Source: Candidatus Woesearchaeota archaeon (GTDB taxonomy: Archaea > Nanobdellota > Nanobdellia > Woesearchaeales > DSVV01). From it: a stretch of DNA of 23,193 nucleotides. The stretch is taken from assembly GCA_016215305.1 (NCBI GenBank), contig JACRKI010000064.1, forward strand, positions 1-23,193, given 5' to 3'. Under the pieces are notes generated by a model. It was not told the origin of the DNA and ran no database searches. It saw only the letters and a list, made by a program, of their open reading frames with translations. The position numbers and the translations under genes were made by a program. Shown here piece after piece: positions 4,513 to 12,125 of this stretch (the first letter of the stretch is position 1; every line of letters starts with the position of its first letter).

Positions 4513-5946
4513 ATGAAAATAGAAGAACTCGCAGTACAAGAACCAATTTTGAAAGCAATGCAGCACCTTGGCTACACTGATTTAACCGCAATCCAAGAGA
4601 AAGCAATTCCTTTAATTTTGGAAGGAAGAGATATTTTTGGACATTCCAGCACAGGTTCTGGAAAAACAGCAGCATTCGGAATCCCGATTTTGCAAAAGGT
4701 TGTCAAAGGCAAAGGAATACAATGCCTCATTCTCACGCCAACACGGGAATTATGTGTTCAAGTCACTGATTCACTTCGCAGTCTTGGAAAATTTATGCAA
4801 ATCCAGATTGCAAGCGTCTATGGAGGAGTTGGCATTGAACCACAAATTCACGCACTCCGCAAAGCAGAAATTGTTGTCGCGACACCTGGACGAACAATGG
4901 ATCACGTGGAACGCGGGACAATCAAATTTGAAAATCTTCGCTACTTTATTCTCGACGAAGCAGATAAAATGTTTGAGATGGGATTCCTCGAAGCAGTCGA
5001 AGAAATCATGCAATACATTCCCACAGAACGACAAACATTATTGTTCAGCGCAACATTACCGGGCACTGTCAAACACTTGATTCAGAAACATCTGAAAAAC
5101 CCGATCACGCTCAAAGGAGAAGTGTATGTGGACAAATCTCTTCTCAAACAAATCTATATCGTTGTTCCGCAGCATGAAAAATTTTCTTTGTTAACTCATT
5201 ACATCAAAAAGAATCAGGATGAAGGACTTGCGCTGGTTTTTTGCGGCACACGACACCAAGTAGATATTATCACAAAGAATCTCAAAGCGCAGGGAATTCA
5301 CGTTATGGCAATTCACGGCGGACTTTCGCAAAGCAAACGATTGTACGCGCTTGACGCACTGAAAAAAGAACAGATTAATGTCCTTGTTGCAACAGACGTC
5401 GCGGCGCGAGGTTTGGATATCAAACACGTTTCTCACGTCTATAACTATGATGTTCCAAACTCTTCTCTGGAGTATGTGCACCGAATCGGTCGAACTGCAC
5501 GAGCTAGAATGAAAGGCGACGCAGTCACGCTGTTGTCAGAACGCGATTACGACAGCTTCAACACTATTTTGCGCGATCACACGCTCGATATTCAACGCGA
5601 ACAAATGCCTGAAATTGAACGTGTTGTCTTCCAAAAAGATATGGGCGGAGATCGCGGTGGACGATTTGGTGGCGGTCGTGGTGGATTCCGCGGCGGTGGC
5701 AGAGGCGGAGGATACCGTGGTCATTCTGGCGGCGGTCGGGGCGGCGGTTCTTCTTATGGTAGCTCACGTGAAGGTTCTCGTTATGGCGGATCTCGTTCAG
5801 GAGGTTCCAATCAAGGATCACGCTATGGCGGTTCAAGATATGGCGGATCTGGTCAAGGCTCACATTCAGGTGGTTCTCGTTTTGGAAATCGAGGACACAG
5901 TTCACGATCTTCTTTTGGATCAGGTTCACAGAGACAATCTGAATAA
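4513..5946 (+). CDS. DEAD-box RNA helicase with RGG/GS-rich tail
   Basis: This 477-residue protein has every DEAD-box motif in order: the Q motif (Q28), GSGKT (48-52), PTREL (76-80), TPGR (124-127), DEAD (148-151), SAT (179-181), ATDVAARGLD (293-302) and HRIGRTAR (323-330). The ATP-dependent helicase core ends near residue 375. Residues about 378-477 are a low-complexity tail, first GGR/RGG repeats and then GSRYGG/SGGS repeats, of the type that binds RNA and can drive condensation. Family members remodel RNA in ribosome assembly and in cold. GGAG lies 10 nt before the ATG. A 3-codon ATG-AAA-ACA-TGA frame at 4505-4516 overlaps the start codon. The promoter is far upstream with a structured leader. 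Confidence 0.93.
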   Translation: MKIEELAVQEPILKAMQHLGYTDLTAIQEKAIPLILEGRDIFGHSSTGSGKTAAFGIPILQKVVKGKGIQCLILTPTRELCVQVTDSLRSLGKFMQIQIASVYGGVGIEPQIHALRKAEIVVATPGRTMDHVERGTIKFENLRYFILDEADKMFEMGFLEAVEEIMQYIPTERQTLLFSATLPGTVKHLIQKHLKNPITLKGEVYVDKSLLKQIYIVVPQHEKFSLLTHYIKKNQDEGLALVFCGTRHQVDIITKNLKAQGIHVMAIHGGLSQSKRLYALDALKKEQINVLVATDVAARGLDIKHVSHVYNYDVPNSSLEYVHRIGRTARARMKGDAVTLLSERDYDSFNTILRDHTLDIQREQMPEIERVVFQKDMGGDRGGRFGGGRGGFRGGGRGGGYRGHSGGGRGGGSSYGSSREGSRYGGSRSGGSNQGSRYGGSRYGGSGQGSHSGGSRFGNRGHSSRSSFGSGSQRQSE

Positions 5947-6017
5947 TTCTTTTGATATTTTTTTGTTTTATTTTTTATGGTTTTCATGCTTCGATCTTGA
6001 GTTTCTTACGCACAGAC

Positions 6018-6056
6018 AAAAGCTTTAGTAGAACTCGCCGCTTTAGTATCTTCATG
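6018..6056 (-). repeat. Short dispersed repeat (CATGAAGATACT type), copy 1
   Basis: On the minus strand this reads CATGAAGATACTAAAGCGGC, then GAGTTCTACTAAAGCTTTT. It closely matches 12011-12050 on the plus strand. It could encode a 23-residue basic peptide, but the second copy does not keep that frame, so a repeat or small RNA is more likely. It is the main recognisable item in the 320-bp gap 5947-6266, along with the CACGAAC-type repeat that follows. Confidence 0.45.
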
Positions 6057-6128
6057 TAATTATTTTTCTTTTTTGGATATTTCTTATCAAAATAAACTTC
6101 TAAAAAAAGTATCGAAATAATAAAAATA

Positions 6129-6182
6129 ATTATTGGCCTTGCCAGTGTTCTGTTTGTTCGTGTTTTGTTTTTCTGGTTCGTG
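6129..6182 (-). repeat. CACGAAC-type dispersed repeat, copy 1
   Basis: On the minus strand it starts CACGAACCAG, contains a second ACACGAAC, and ends CAGAACACTGGCAAGGCCAAT. The same order of blocks occurs at 7977-8080, 11700-11799 and 15432-15507, with degenerate relatives near 8150-8210 and 19610-19700. CCAG...CTGG and TTCT...AGAA at the ends can pair, so the unit can fold. Confidence 0.55.
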
Positions 6183-6266
6183 CATTAGTTTTTCAGGTGA
6201 ATCAAAGCTTTTTTTTGTAAATTATATTTTTGATGGGAAAAATTTATATTCTCCCTTGTGAAAATA

Positions 6267-6373
6267 CGCTGGAGGTGGGAATCGAACCCACAGACGTCTT
6301 CCAACGTTACGGCTCACTGAAGTCCGTTTACGGACTTCATCAGGCCGTTGCCCTACCACTAGGCGTCTCCAGC
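6267..6373 (-). tRNA. Type II tRNA with a 23-nt BHB intron; anticodon reads GAU, identity uncertain
   Basis: The minus strand folds as acceptor GCTGGAG/CTCCAGC with discriminator G. The D arm GCCT-AGTGGTA-GGGC has A14, G18G19 and A21. The anticodon stem is ACGGC/GCCGT, and the T arm is GTGGG-TTCGATT-CCCAC. A textbook BHB is present: helix CTGA/TCAG with opposed 3-nt bulges TGA and TGA, then AGTCCG-TAAA-CGGACT. Removing the intron (6315-6337) leaves the loop CTGATGA, anticodon GAU, nominally Ile. The 17-nt variable arm and G73, however, are those of archaeal serine tRNA, and base 8 is A instead of the near-universal U. It is either an unusual serine-type tRNA, a mutated copy or a pseudogene. 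Confidence 0.7.
6315..6337 (-). other. 23-nt tRNA intron at position 37/38
   Basis: The intron is bounded by the 5' bulge TG|A and the 3' bulge TG|A around the 4-bp CTGA/TCAG helix, and it is almost wholly a hairpin (AGTCCG-TAAA-CGGACT). It is close to the minimum size for an archaeal BHB intron. Confidence 0.75.
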
Positions 6374-6433
6374 ATACTCTTTTCTAAGAACAAACTTTCT
6401 AAAAAAGCTATTTGACAAATTTCCGCAAACTTT

Positions 6434-6578
6434 GTTTAGAACCACTTATCCGAAAGATTATCTCATATAGCTCGTTAGGTATAGATATTAGTGGTTCTTA
6501 ACACATTGCGAAATTTCATCTTCTTTTTTTTTATTTGGATTCAATCCCTTTTGTACATACCTATGGAATTTCGGAATG
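6434..6578 (+). repeat. Two-stem dispersed element, copy A
   Basis: The first stem is GTTTAGAACCAC (6434-6445) with GTGGTTCTTAAC (6491-6502), enclosing a 45-nt core that has little similarity to the other copies. Then follow CATTGCGAAATT and, about 50 nt later, AATTTCGGAATG, which form the second stem. Two other copies with the same ends and order lie at 11855-12010 and 21258-21413 (minus). It occupies the 306-bp gap between the intron-bearing tRNA and aCPSF2. Confidence 0.75.
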
Positions 6579-6649
6579 TTCGGAAAAGATCGAAAAATTT
6601 TCAGCAAAAGAAACAAAATCTGAAAGCTTTCCGGAAAAAATAAGTAACC

Positions 6650-6657
6650 TATATATA
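6650..6657 (+). promoter_or_regulatory. TATA box of aCPSF2
   Basis: TATATATA lies 23-30 nt before the ATG at 6680 and indicates a leaderless mRNA. Confidence 0.6.
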
Positions 6658-6679
6658 CCTCAAACACCCAAAAACAATC

Positions 6680-7945
6680 ATGCAATTCACTTTTCATGGC
6701 GCAGGAAGAGAGGTGGGCAGAAGCTGCATTGAACTCGACAATACATTTCTCTTTGACGCGGGCCTTAAAATCACTGAACACGGCACTGAATTTCCCACAA
6801 ATTTCGATCACACCAAAATCCAGGCAGTCTTACTGAGTCACGCGCACCTCGATCACACTGGCGCGCTTCCTCTCTTCAATCACGAAGGAATGAAATGTCC
6901 TATCTTTACAACAAGAATGACCAAACTCATGACGCAAGTTCTTCTCGAAGATTCATTTCATATTGAACTTATCACGCACATTCATCCTGCATACCACGAA
7001 AATAATATTTTCAACGTCCTCAAACATTTTCAGGATGTGAATTACGACAAAGAATATTCAGTTCCGTCTATTTCAGGCGCGACATTTCAATTTCTTGACG
7101 CAGGACACATTCCGGGCAGCGCGTCGATTCTTCTCAAATACAAAGGCAAAAACATTTTGTATACTGGCGACGTGAATCAACAGACGACCTTGCTTCTCGA
7201 AGGCGCGCACTATGCACTCAAAAATGTCGATGTGATGATTACAGAAAGCACGTATGGTGATAGAGGGCATCCTGACAGAAAACAGACAGAGCAGCGATTT
7301 ATTTCCATCATCGAAGAAGTATTGAACGCAGGAGGATCTGTGCTTCTTCCCTCATTCGCAGTCGGCCGCGCGCAGGAACTTTTGATTCTTCTTTCCCAAT
7401 CAAAATTGGAGTGCCCAATTTATTTAGACGGCATGGCAAAAAAAGTTATGGATATTTGCATCTCCAATCAGATGTTTGTTCGTGACGCAGCAGCACTTCG
7501 CCGCGCGCAAAAACGGGTGCGATACATTACCAGCCCGATGGATCGAAAAAAAGTGCTTCAGGAAAATTGCATTATCATCACGACTTCCGGCATGGTGACT
7601 GGCGGGCCAGTGATGGATTATCTCAAAATGATGTTCTTTGAACCAAAACACGCGCTTTTACTGACGGGATATCAAGGTGATGGAACAAACGGCCGCTTGC
7701 TATTGCAGGAAAAAGCAGCGTTTGTCGATGGCAAGAAAGTTCGCTGGGAAGGAAGAATTGAGCAGTTTGATTTCAGCGCGCACGCCGGTCAGCCAGATTT
7801 GATTGGCGCTGTGCAGCGCATTCGACCAACACATTTGATTATCAATCACGGAGATGAAATCGCGATGGAAACACTTGCACAACAGGTGAAAGGTTTTGCA
7901 AAAAAGATTTATATGCCGCAGGTTGATGAAACTGTGGAAATTTAG
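6680..7945 (+). CDS. aCPSF2-type beta-CASP ribonuclease
   Basis: This 421-residue metallo-beta-lactamase fold RNase has HAHLDH (residues 54-59, two-zinc site), then DAGHIPGSAS, YTGDVN and ESTYGDR. The beta-CASP part has FAVGRAQE, TTSGMVTGGP, SAHAGQ and NHGD. It resembles the archaeal CPSF73-like nucleases that cleave RNA internally and, in some lineages, trim it 5'-3'. The N-terminal KH domains of aCPSF1 are absent and the length is that of aCPSF2, so that subgroup is the best fit. In archaea these enzymes take part in mRNA decay and, for aCPSF1, 3' end formation. It stands alone with its own promoter. Confidence 0.88.
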   Translation: MQFTFHGAGREVGRSCIELDNTFLFDAGLKITEHGTEFPTNFDHTKIQAVLLSHAHLDHTGALPLFNHEGMKCPIFTTRMTKLMTQVLLEDSFHIELITHIHPAYHENNIFNVLKHFQDVNYDKEYSVPSISGATFQFLDAGHIPGSASILLKYKGKNILYTGDVNQQTTLLLEGAHYALKNVDVMITESTYGDRGHPDRKQTEQRFISIIEEVLNAGGSVLLPSFAVGRAQELLILLSQSKLECPIYLDGMAKKVMDICISNQMFVRDAAALRRAQKRVRYITSPMDRKKVLQENCIIITTSGMVTGGPVMDYLKMMFFEPKHALLLTGYQGDGTNGRLLLQEKAAFVDGKKVRWEGRIEQFDFSAHAGQPDLIGAVQRIRPTHLIINHGDEIAMETLAQQVKGFAKKIYMPQVDETVEI

Positions 7946-7976
7946 AATAAAAAAAGAATTGCAGAAAAATACAACA

Positions 7977-8080
7977 CACGAACCAGTTCTCTTTTCTCAC
8001 GAACCAACAGAACACTGGCAAACATAATCTCAACATAGTCGAGATTATGAAGCTTACTTGGGTAAGCAAGGCATGTAATT
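7977..8080 (+). repeat. CACGAAC-type dispersed repeat, copy 2, interrupted by a 48-bp twin hairpin
   Basis: The repeat runs CACGAACCAG...CACGAACCAACAGAACACTGGCAA and would continue GGCATGTAATT as at 15490-15507. Between these halves lie 48 bp (8022-8069) made of two hairpins, CATAATCTC/GAGATTATG (8023-8049) and GCTTAC-TTGG-GTAAGC (8052-8067). The insertion is flanked by GCAA at 8018-8021 and 8066-8069, which may be a 4-bp target duplication. It occupies much of the 310-bp gap 7946-8256. A degenerate relative (TTCGCCAGAGAG...TTGGCGAA) follows at about 8160-8205. Confidence 0.65.
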
Positions 8081-8225
8081 ATTATTTGTTATTATTTCAA
8101 TTTCAAATCCGGATATCTTTTTAGAATATATATTCAAAACGTTATAATAATTATTGTGTTCGCCAGAGAGTTGTCTGTTCGTGTTCTTTCGTTGCTTGGC
8201 GAATTCACTTCCTAACAGTGAGAAA

Positions 8226-8234
8226 ATATAAAAA
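8226..8234 (+). promoter_or_regulatory. TATA box before the J-domain remnant
   Basis: ATATAAAAA lies 23-31 nt upstream of the ATG at 8257, so a transcript is still likely to be made. Confidence 0.45.
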
Positions 8235-8256
8235 GGAGGTGTGTTTTCTGCTCTTC

Positions 8257-8419
8257 ATGAACGACTATTACACCACGCTTGGTGTTTCCAGAACAGCAAC
8301 TTTGAGAGAAATTAGAAGCGCATTTCGAAGGATTGCACAGCAATGTCACCCTGATAAAAATAAAGGTTAGGAAAGCAGCCATTTCCACGTTGTGAAAGTA
8401 ATACAAAATATGTAGCACT
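8257..8419 (+). pseudogene. Truncated DnaJ-like J-domain gene
   Basis: The frame from ATG 8257 reads NDYYTTLGVSRTATLREIRS, then AFRRIAQQCHPDKNKG. This is helices I-III of a J domain including the HPD tripeptide that stimulates Hsp70 ATPase. It stops at TAG 8368-8370. In the same frame the next codons read ESSHFHVVKVIQNM, which looks like J-domain helix IV, before a second TAG at 8413-8415. The rest of a DnaJ protein is missing and the Ca2+ ATPase begins soon after. It is most simply a decayed gene. A 37-residue J-domain stub could still be made, because a TATA box is intact. Confidence 0.7.
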
Positions 8420-8437
8420 TTTGGATTTAGAAACTTA

Positions 8438-8445
8438 TTTATACC
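8438..8445 (+). promoter_or_regulatory. TATA box of the P-type ATPase
   Basis: TTTATACC lies 21-28 nt before the ATG at 8466. This favours that start over the upstream in-frame TTG. Confidence 0.5.
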
Positions 8446-8465
8446 TATTTTCCAGAAAAAAGATC

Positions 8466-11138
8466 ATGATTGAAGAAAAGAGCAATTATTACACCAAATC
8501 TGTTTCTGCTGTTCAACGTTCTTTTGAAACAAATGAAAATGGTTTATCTCCTCTTGCAGTACAAGATCGCTTAAAAAAATATGGCTGCAACATTATCAAG
8601 GAACAAAAAAAAATCCATCCTTTCCTCATTTTTCTTCGGCAGTTCCAAAGCGTTGTCGTGCATATTCTTCTTGGCGCAGTGATTATTTCTTTTTTTTTAG
8701 GAAATTACATTGACGCAAGCGTCATTATTTCAATCCTTATTTTCAACGCGGTGTTTGGATTTGTGCAGGAATACAAAGCAGAAAAATCAATTGAAGCATT
8801 AAGGAAACTCGCTAGTCTCAAAGCAAAAGTGATACGCGCCGGCGAAGTGCAGGAAATTGACGCAAAAGAACTTGTTCCCGGCGATCTTTTGCTTCTTGAA
8901 GAAGGAGATAAAATTCCCGCAGACGCCCGTCTTGTCGAATGCATCCGCCTGAAAGCGCAGGAAGCTGCACTTACTGGAGAATCCCAGGCAGTGGAAAAAC
9001 ATATTCGAGAACTTTCCGGAACACTTGCACTCGGCGATCAAAAGAATATGGTTTTCTCAGGCACTATTATTACATCAGGAAGAGGCAAGGCAATTATTAC
9101 TGGAACAGGCATGCAGACAGAGATTGGAAAAATCGCAACGCTTCTTGAAGAAACAGAAGAACAGCAAACCCCTCTTCAGAAAAAACTCGACAATACCGGA
9201 AAAATGATGGGCTATGGAACCATTCTGATTTGCATTATTGTTTTTGCTCTCGCAATCTATGAAGGAGATCCGCTTCTTCCCTCGTTTCTCGCCGCAGTCG
9301 CTCTCGCTGTCGCCGCGATTCCAGAGGGATTGCCTGCAGTCATTACTATCGCGCTCGCGCTTGGCGTGGAACGCATGATTAAAAAAAATGTGCTTATTCG
9401 AAAACTTCCCAGCGTGGAAACTCTTGGTTCCACAACAGTTATTTGCACAGACAAAACAGGAACTCTTACCAAAAATGAAATGACTGTCAGGCAAATGTAC
9501 ATGAACAAAAGAATAGTTGAGGTGACAGGAAGCGGCTACAATACCACAGGACTTTTCTATCATCAAGGAGTTCAGATTGATCCAAAAGAATTTCATCATC
9601 TTTTAAAAATTGGCGCGTTGAGCAATAACGCGCATCTTGACGGAGAAAAAATTATTGGGGATCCGACAGAAGGATCACTCATCGTCAGCGCACACAAAGC
9701 ACAACTCTTTTCCCACGAATTAGAAAAAACACATCCTCGTGTTGATGAAATCGTGTTTGACTCTCAGCGAAAACGCATGAGCACTGTTCATCTCGTTGAT
9801 AAAAAGCCAGTTATCTATACCAAAGGAGCGCCAGATATTGTTCTTCATTTATGTTCCCGTATTTTTATTAATGGAAAAGTTCGGAAAATAACTCCTGCAG
9901 ACAAAAAAGAAATCTTTGATGTCAATCATCGCTTCTCGAGCGGCGCATTGCGCGTTCTCGCTTTTGCCTACAAGGAAATTCATCCAAAAGTTCACGCTGC
10001 TAAACAAAAAAATAACGCGCATTATACAGAAGAAGATGAGCAGGATCTTATTTTTGTCGGATTGCAGGCAATGATTGACCCTCCTCGGGATGAAGTTCGC
10101 GCATCTATTGAAAAATGCCACAGCGCAGGTATTCGCGTTATCATGATCACTGGAGATTATGAAGCAACAGCACGAGCAATTGCTCAGGAACTCAGCATTG
10201 GTTCTCGCGTGATGAATGGACAAGAACTTGCAGTGCACATGCATCTTGATGATGTGATTGAATCAATTGATATTTTCGCGCGCGTGAATCCTGAACATAA
10301 ATTAAAGATTGTTGAAGCGCTTCAGAAAAAAGGACACGTTGTCGCGATGACTGGTGATGGTGTCAATGACGCTCCTGCGCTCAAGCAAGCGGACATCGGC
10401 ATTGCGATGGGCATTACTGGCACAGACGTTGCCAAAGAAGCAAGTGATATGATTTTGACAGATGATCATTTCTCGAGCATTGTCAATGCGGTGGAGGAAG
10501 GCCGCGGCATTTATGGGAACATTAAAAAATATTTCGCGTTTTTGTTATCCGGAAATATTTCTGAAGTTCTGATTGTGTTTGTCATTACACTACTTGGATT
10601 TCCGCTTCCGCTTGTCGCAACCCAACTTCTTTTGATTAATCTTGTCACTGATGGATTTCCTGCGCTTGCCATGAGCGTTGATCCCTTTGAACCAAACAGC
10701 ATGGCGCAAAAACCGCGCAAAAAAACAGAACCGCTTTACAAAGGGCTTGCTCCGTATCTTGTGTTTTATCCATTCATGATGACGCTTGCTGCTGTCAGTG
10801 TCTTTTCGTATATGTACACTCAAGAAGGAAATCTTCTTCTCGCCCAGACCATGACTTTTTTACTGATTTGCATTTTTGAATTATTTCAGGCGCTTTCCTG
10901 TCGTTCAACTATTGGTTCATCTCTCAAAGCAGGGTTGTTCAAAAATCATTGGCTGCTTCTCGCGATTGCGAGTTCGGCAGCTGTTGCCGGCGCTGTTATT
11001 TTTGTTCCGTTTTTACAGCCGCTTTTTGGAACTACTATATTGACTGGTTTGGAAATTGCGGCTATTGTTATTATTTCCACAAGCGGGTTTGTGGTGATTG
11101 AGATAGCAAAGGGAATACAGAATATTTTTCATAACTAA
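8466..11138 (+). CDS. P-type (type IIA/IIB) Ca2+-transporting ATPase
   Basis: This 890-residue membrane pump has an N-terminal cation-ATPase region followed by TGES (actuator domain), PEGLP in transmembrane helix 4 (P286-P290), DKTGTLT with the phosphorylated Asp at about residue 329, KGAPD (nucleotide domain), MITGDYEATA and TGDGVNDAPALKQADIG (hinge). A C-terminal bundle contains NLVTDGFPA and six or so helices. The PEGL motif and these features match SERCA/PMR1-like Ca2+ pumps, which export Ca2+ (PMR1 types also Mn2+) from the cytoplasm with ATP. The ion is inferred from the family. The ATG at 8466 is preferred because of its promoter. Confidence 0.9.
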   Translation: MIEEKSNYYTKSVSAVQRSFETNENGLSPLAVQDRLKKYGCNIIKEQKKIHPFLIFLRQFQSVVVHILLGAVIISFFLGNYIDASVIISILIFNAVFGFVQEYKAEKSIEALRKLASLKAKVIRAGEVQEIDAKELVPGDLLLLEEGDKIPADARLVECIRLKAQEAALTGESQAVEKHIRELSGTLALGDQKNMVFSGTIITSGRGKAIITGTGMQTEIGKIATLLEETEEQQTPLQKKLDNTGKMMGYGTILICIIVFALAIYEGDPLLPSFLAAVALAVAAIPEGLPAVITIALALGVERMIKKNVLIRKLPSVETLGSTTVICTDKTGTLTKNEMTVRQMYMNKRIVEVTGSGYNTTGLFYHQGVQIDPKEFHHLLKIGALSNNAHLDGEKIIGDPTEGSLIVSAHKAQLFSHELEKTHPRVDEIVFDSQRKRMSTVHLVDKKPVIYTKGAPDIVLHLCSRIFINGKVRKITPADKKEIFDVNHRFSSGALRVLAFAYKEIHPKVHAAKQKNNAHYTEEDEQDLIFVGLQAMIDPPRDEVRASIEKCHSAGIRVIMITGDYEATARAIAQELSIGSRVMNGQELAVHMHLDDVIESIDIFARVNPEHKLKIVEALQKKGHVVAMTGDGVNDAPALKQADIGIAMGITGTDVAKEASDMILTDDHFSSIVNAVEEGRGIYGNIKKYFAFLLSGNISEVLIVFVITLLGFPLPLVATQLLLINLVTDGFPALAMSVDPFEPNSMAQKPRKKTEPLYKGLAPYLVFYPFMMTLAAVSVFSYMYTQEGNLLLAQTMTFLLICIFELFQALSCRSTIGSSLKAGLFKNHWLLLAIASSAAVAGAVIFVPFLQPLFGTTILTGLEIAAIVIISTSGFVVIEIAKGIQNIFHN

Positions 11139-11232
11139 TTTACGCTTCAAAATTGTCAACAGTCCTTCACGATACAAAACAATTATGAAGAAAAGTAAGT
11201 AATAAATAGGAGTAAATAAAATACTCTAGATA

Positions 11233-11694
11233 ATGAAACAAAAGAATCCCTCTTTCCTGAAAACATTTTTGACGACTTTTTGTACATTGCTTTTGTTTTA
11301 TGTTCTCATTTTAGTGCTTCCAATTATTATTGGATCTCTCCAAGAACTGTTTACTACCGGAGTTATTCAACCAATTGAATGGGAAGGAGTAGCAATGCTT
11401 GCCCTTGGAATTAGCGTTATTTTTGTTCCACTTACTGTGTTTTTTATTCTTTATTCTCTTTTCTATTGTGCAATCTCCAATAAAAAAAAGGTTTCACTAA
11501 AATATACTTTCTTTTACACATTATCTTTTCTTGGATATTGTATTATTTCAATCCCTCTATCTCTTTCTATTGCAAATTATTTAGGATATGAAAACATCTA
11601 CTTTTATCAAATTATTAAACCAACACTCTTTGCTTTTGTTCTTGGTGCAATTCTATTTTTATTAGCACATCGATTCATTTCTCGGAAAAGATAA
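11233..11694 (+). CDS. Four-helix membrane protein, function unknown
   Basis: The 153-residue protein has four hydrophobic segments (about residues 12-34, 52-78, 90-112 and 126-146), short charged loops and a basic C-terminus (RFISRKR). No conserved motif or cysteine pair is apparent. It begins 94 nt after the Ca2+ ATPase on the same strand, after an AT-rich spacer with GGAG 20 nt before the start, so it could be co-transcribed with it. I do not recognise the family. Confidence 0.6.
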   Translation: MKQKNPSFLKTFLTTFCTLLLFYVLILVLPIIIGSLQELFTTGVIQPIEWEGVAMLALGISVIFVPLTVFFILYSLFYCAISNKKKVSLKYTFFYTLSFLGYCIISIPLSLSIANYLGYENIYFYQIIKPTLFAFVLGAILFLLAHRFISRKR

Positions 11695-11699
11695 ATCTT

Positions 11700-11799
11700 G
11701 AACCAGTTCTTTTTCACACTAACAAGCAGCATTTCTACGCGCACAAGCAACACAACACACGCACAAGCAACGCCTGGCGAGGCCAATAATTATTATATG
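11700..11799 (+). repeat. CACGAAC-type dispersed repeat, copy 3 (diverged)
   Basis: This copy begins GAACCAGTTCT right after the membrane-protein stop. It runs through a CA-rich middle with repeated CACGCACAAGCAAC and CGCACAAGCAAC, and ends CCTGGCGAGGCCAATAATTA, matching the end of the 6129 copy. It fills the first part of the 431-bp gap 11695-12125; the second part holds the two-stem element. Confidence 0.5.
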
Positions 11800-11854
11800 T
11801 TGCTTTGATAATTTCTTTGGCAAATTTTATGTGATAAATTAAAATAATAATTAC

Positions 11855-12010
11855 GTTTAGAACCACCAGTTAAATATCGATAATATGACAAGATAGTGAC
11901 ATACTAATTCGATAGACTGGTGGTTCTTAACGCATTACGAAATACTATATATCGAATTTCAATTGTAGACTTTGTCTACATGAGATAGACTCCGAGAGTA
12001 TTTCGAAATG
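11855..12010 (+). repeat. Two-stem dispersed element, copy B
   Basis: The first stem is GTTTAGAACCACCAG with CTGGTGGTTCTTAAC (11855-11931). It encloses a 53-nt core in which TATCGA and TCGATA can pair. The second part is CATTACGAAATAC...GTATTTCGAAATG, with CGAATTTCAATTGTA and a small hairpin GTAGAC-TTT-GTCTAC inside. Total length is 156 nt, identical to copy C. It stands between a membrane-protein gene and the elp3 promoter. Confidence 0.8.
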
Positions 12011-12050
12011 CATGAAGATACTTAAAGTAGCGAGTTATACCCAAGCTTTT
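12011..12050 (+). repeat. Short dispersed repeat (CATGAAGATACT type), copy 2
   Basis: CATGAAGATACTTAAAGTAG and the following CGAGTTATACCCAAGCTTTT match 6018-6056 (minus) with few differences. The 3' part can form CCAAG-CTTTT-CTTGG. It starts directly at the end of two-stem element B. Confidence 0.45.
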
Positions 12051-12092
12051 CTTGGTGCGTGTTTTGGTTTCTTCTTCCAGTATGAGTTAAAT

Positions 12093-12100
12093 TTTATAAA
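12093..12100 (+). promoter_or_regulatory. TATA box of the elp3-NSUN operon
   Basis: TTTATAAA lies 26-33 nt before the ATG at 12126, giving a leaderless mRNA. Confidence 0.55.
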
Positions 12101-12125
12101 CACCTCTTCTTTCTTTTGATCTATT

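Noticed and set aside
5615..6028. Plus-strand frame of 137 residues across the helicase tail
   Set aside because: It is the +1 reading of the glycine/arginine repeats and has no start context or family features.
6018..6058. 23-residue basic peptide gene on the minus strand
   Set aside because: The related copy at 12011-12050 breaks the frame, so conservation is at the nucleotide level.
6434..6502. Resemblance of the GTT...AAC-bounded inverted repeats to integron attC sites
   Set aside because: The R-box order is reversed (GTT at the 5' end, AAC at the 3' end), the 7-mers do not fit the core-site consensus, and no integrase or cassette array is present.
8421..8465. TTG start 15 codons upstream for the Ca2+ ATPase
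   Set aside because: The TATA box lies between that TTG and the ATG at 8466, so the upstream codons would not be in the mRNA.
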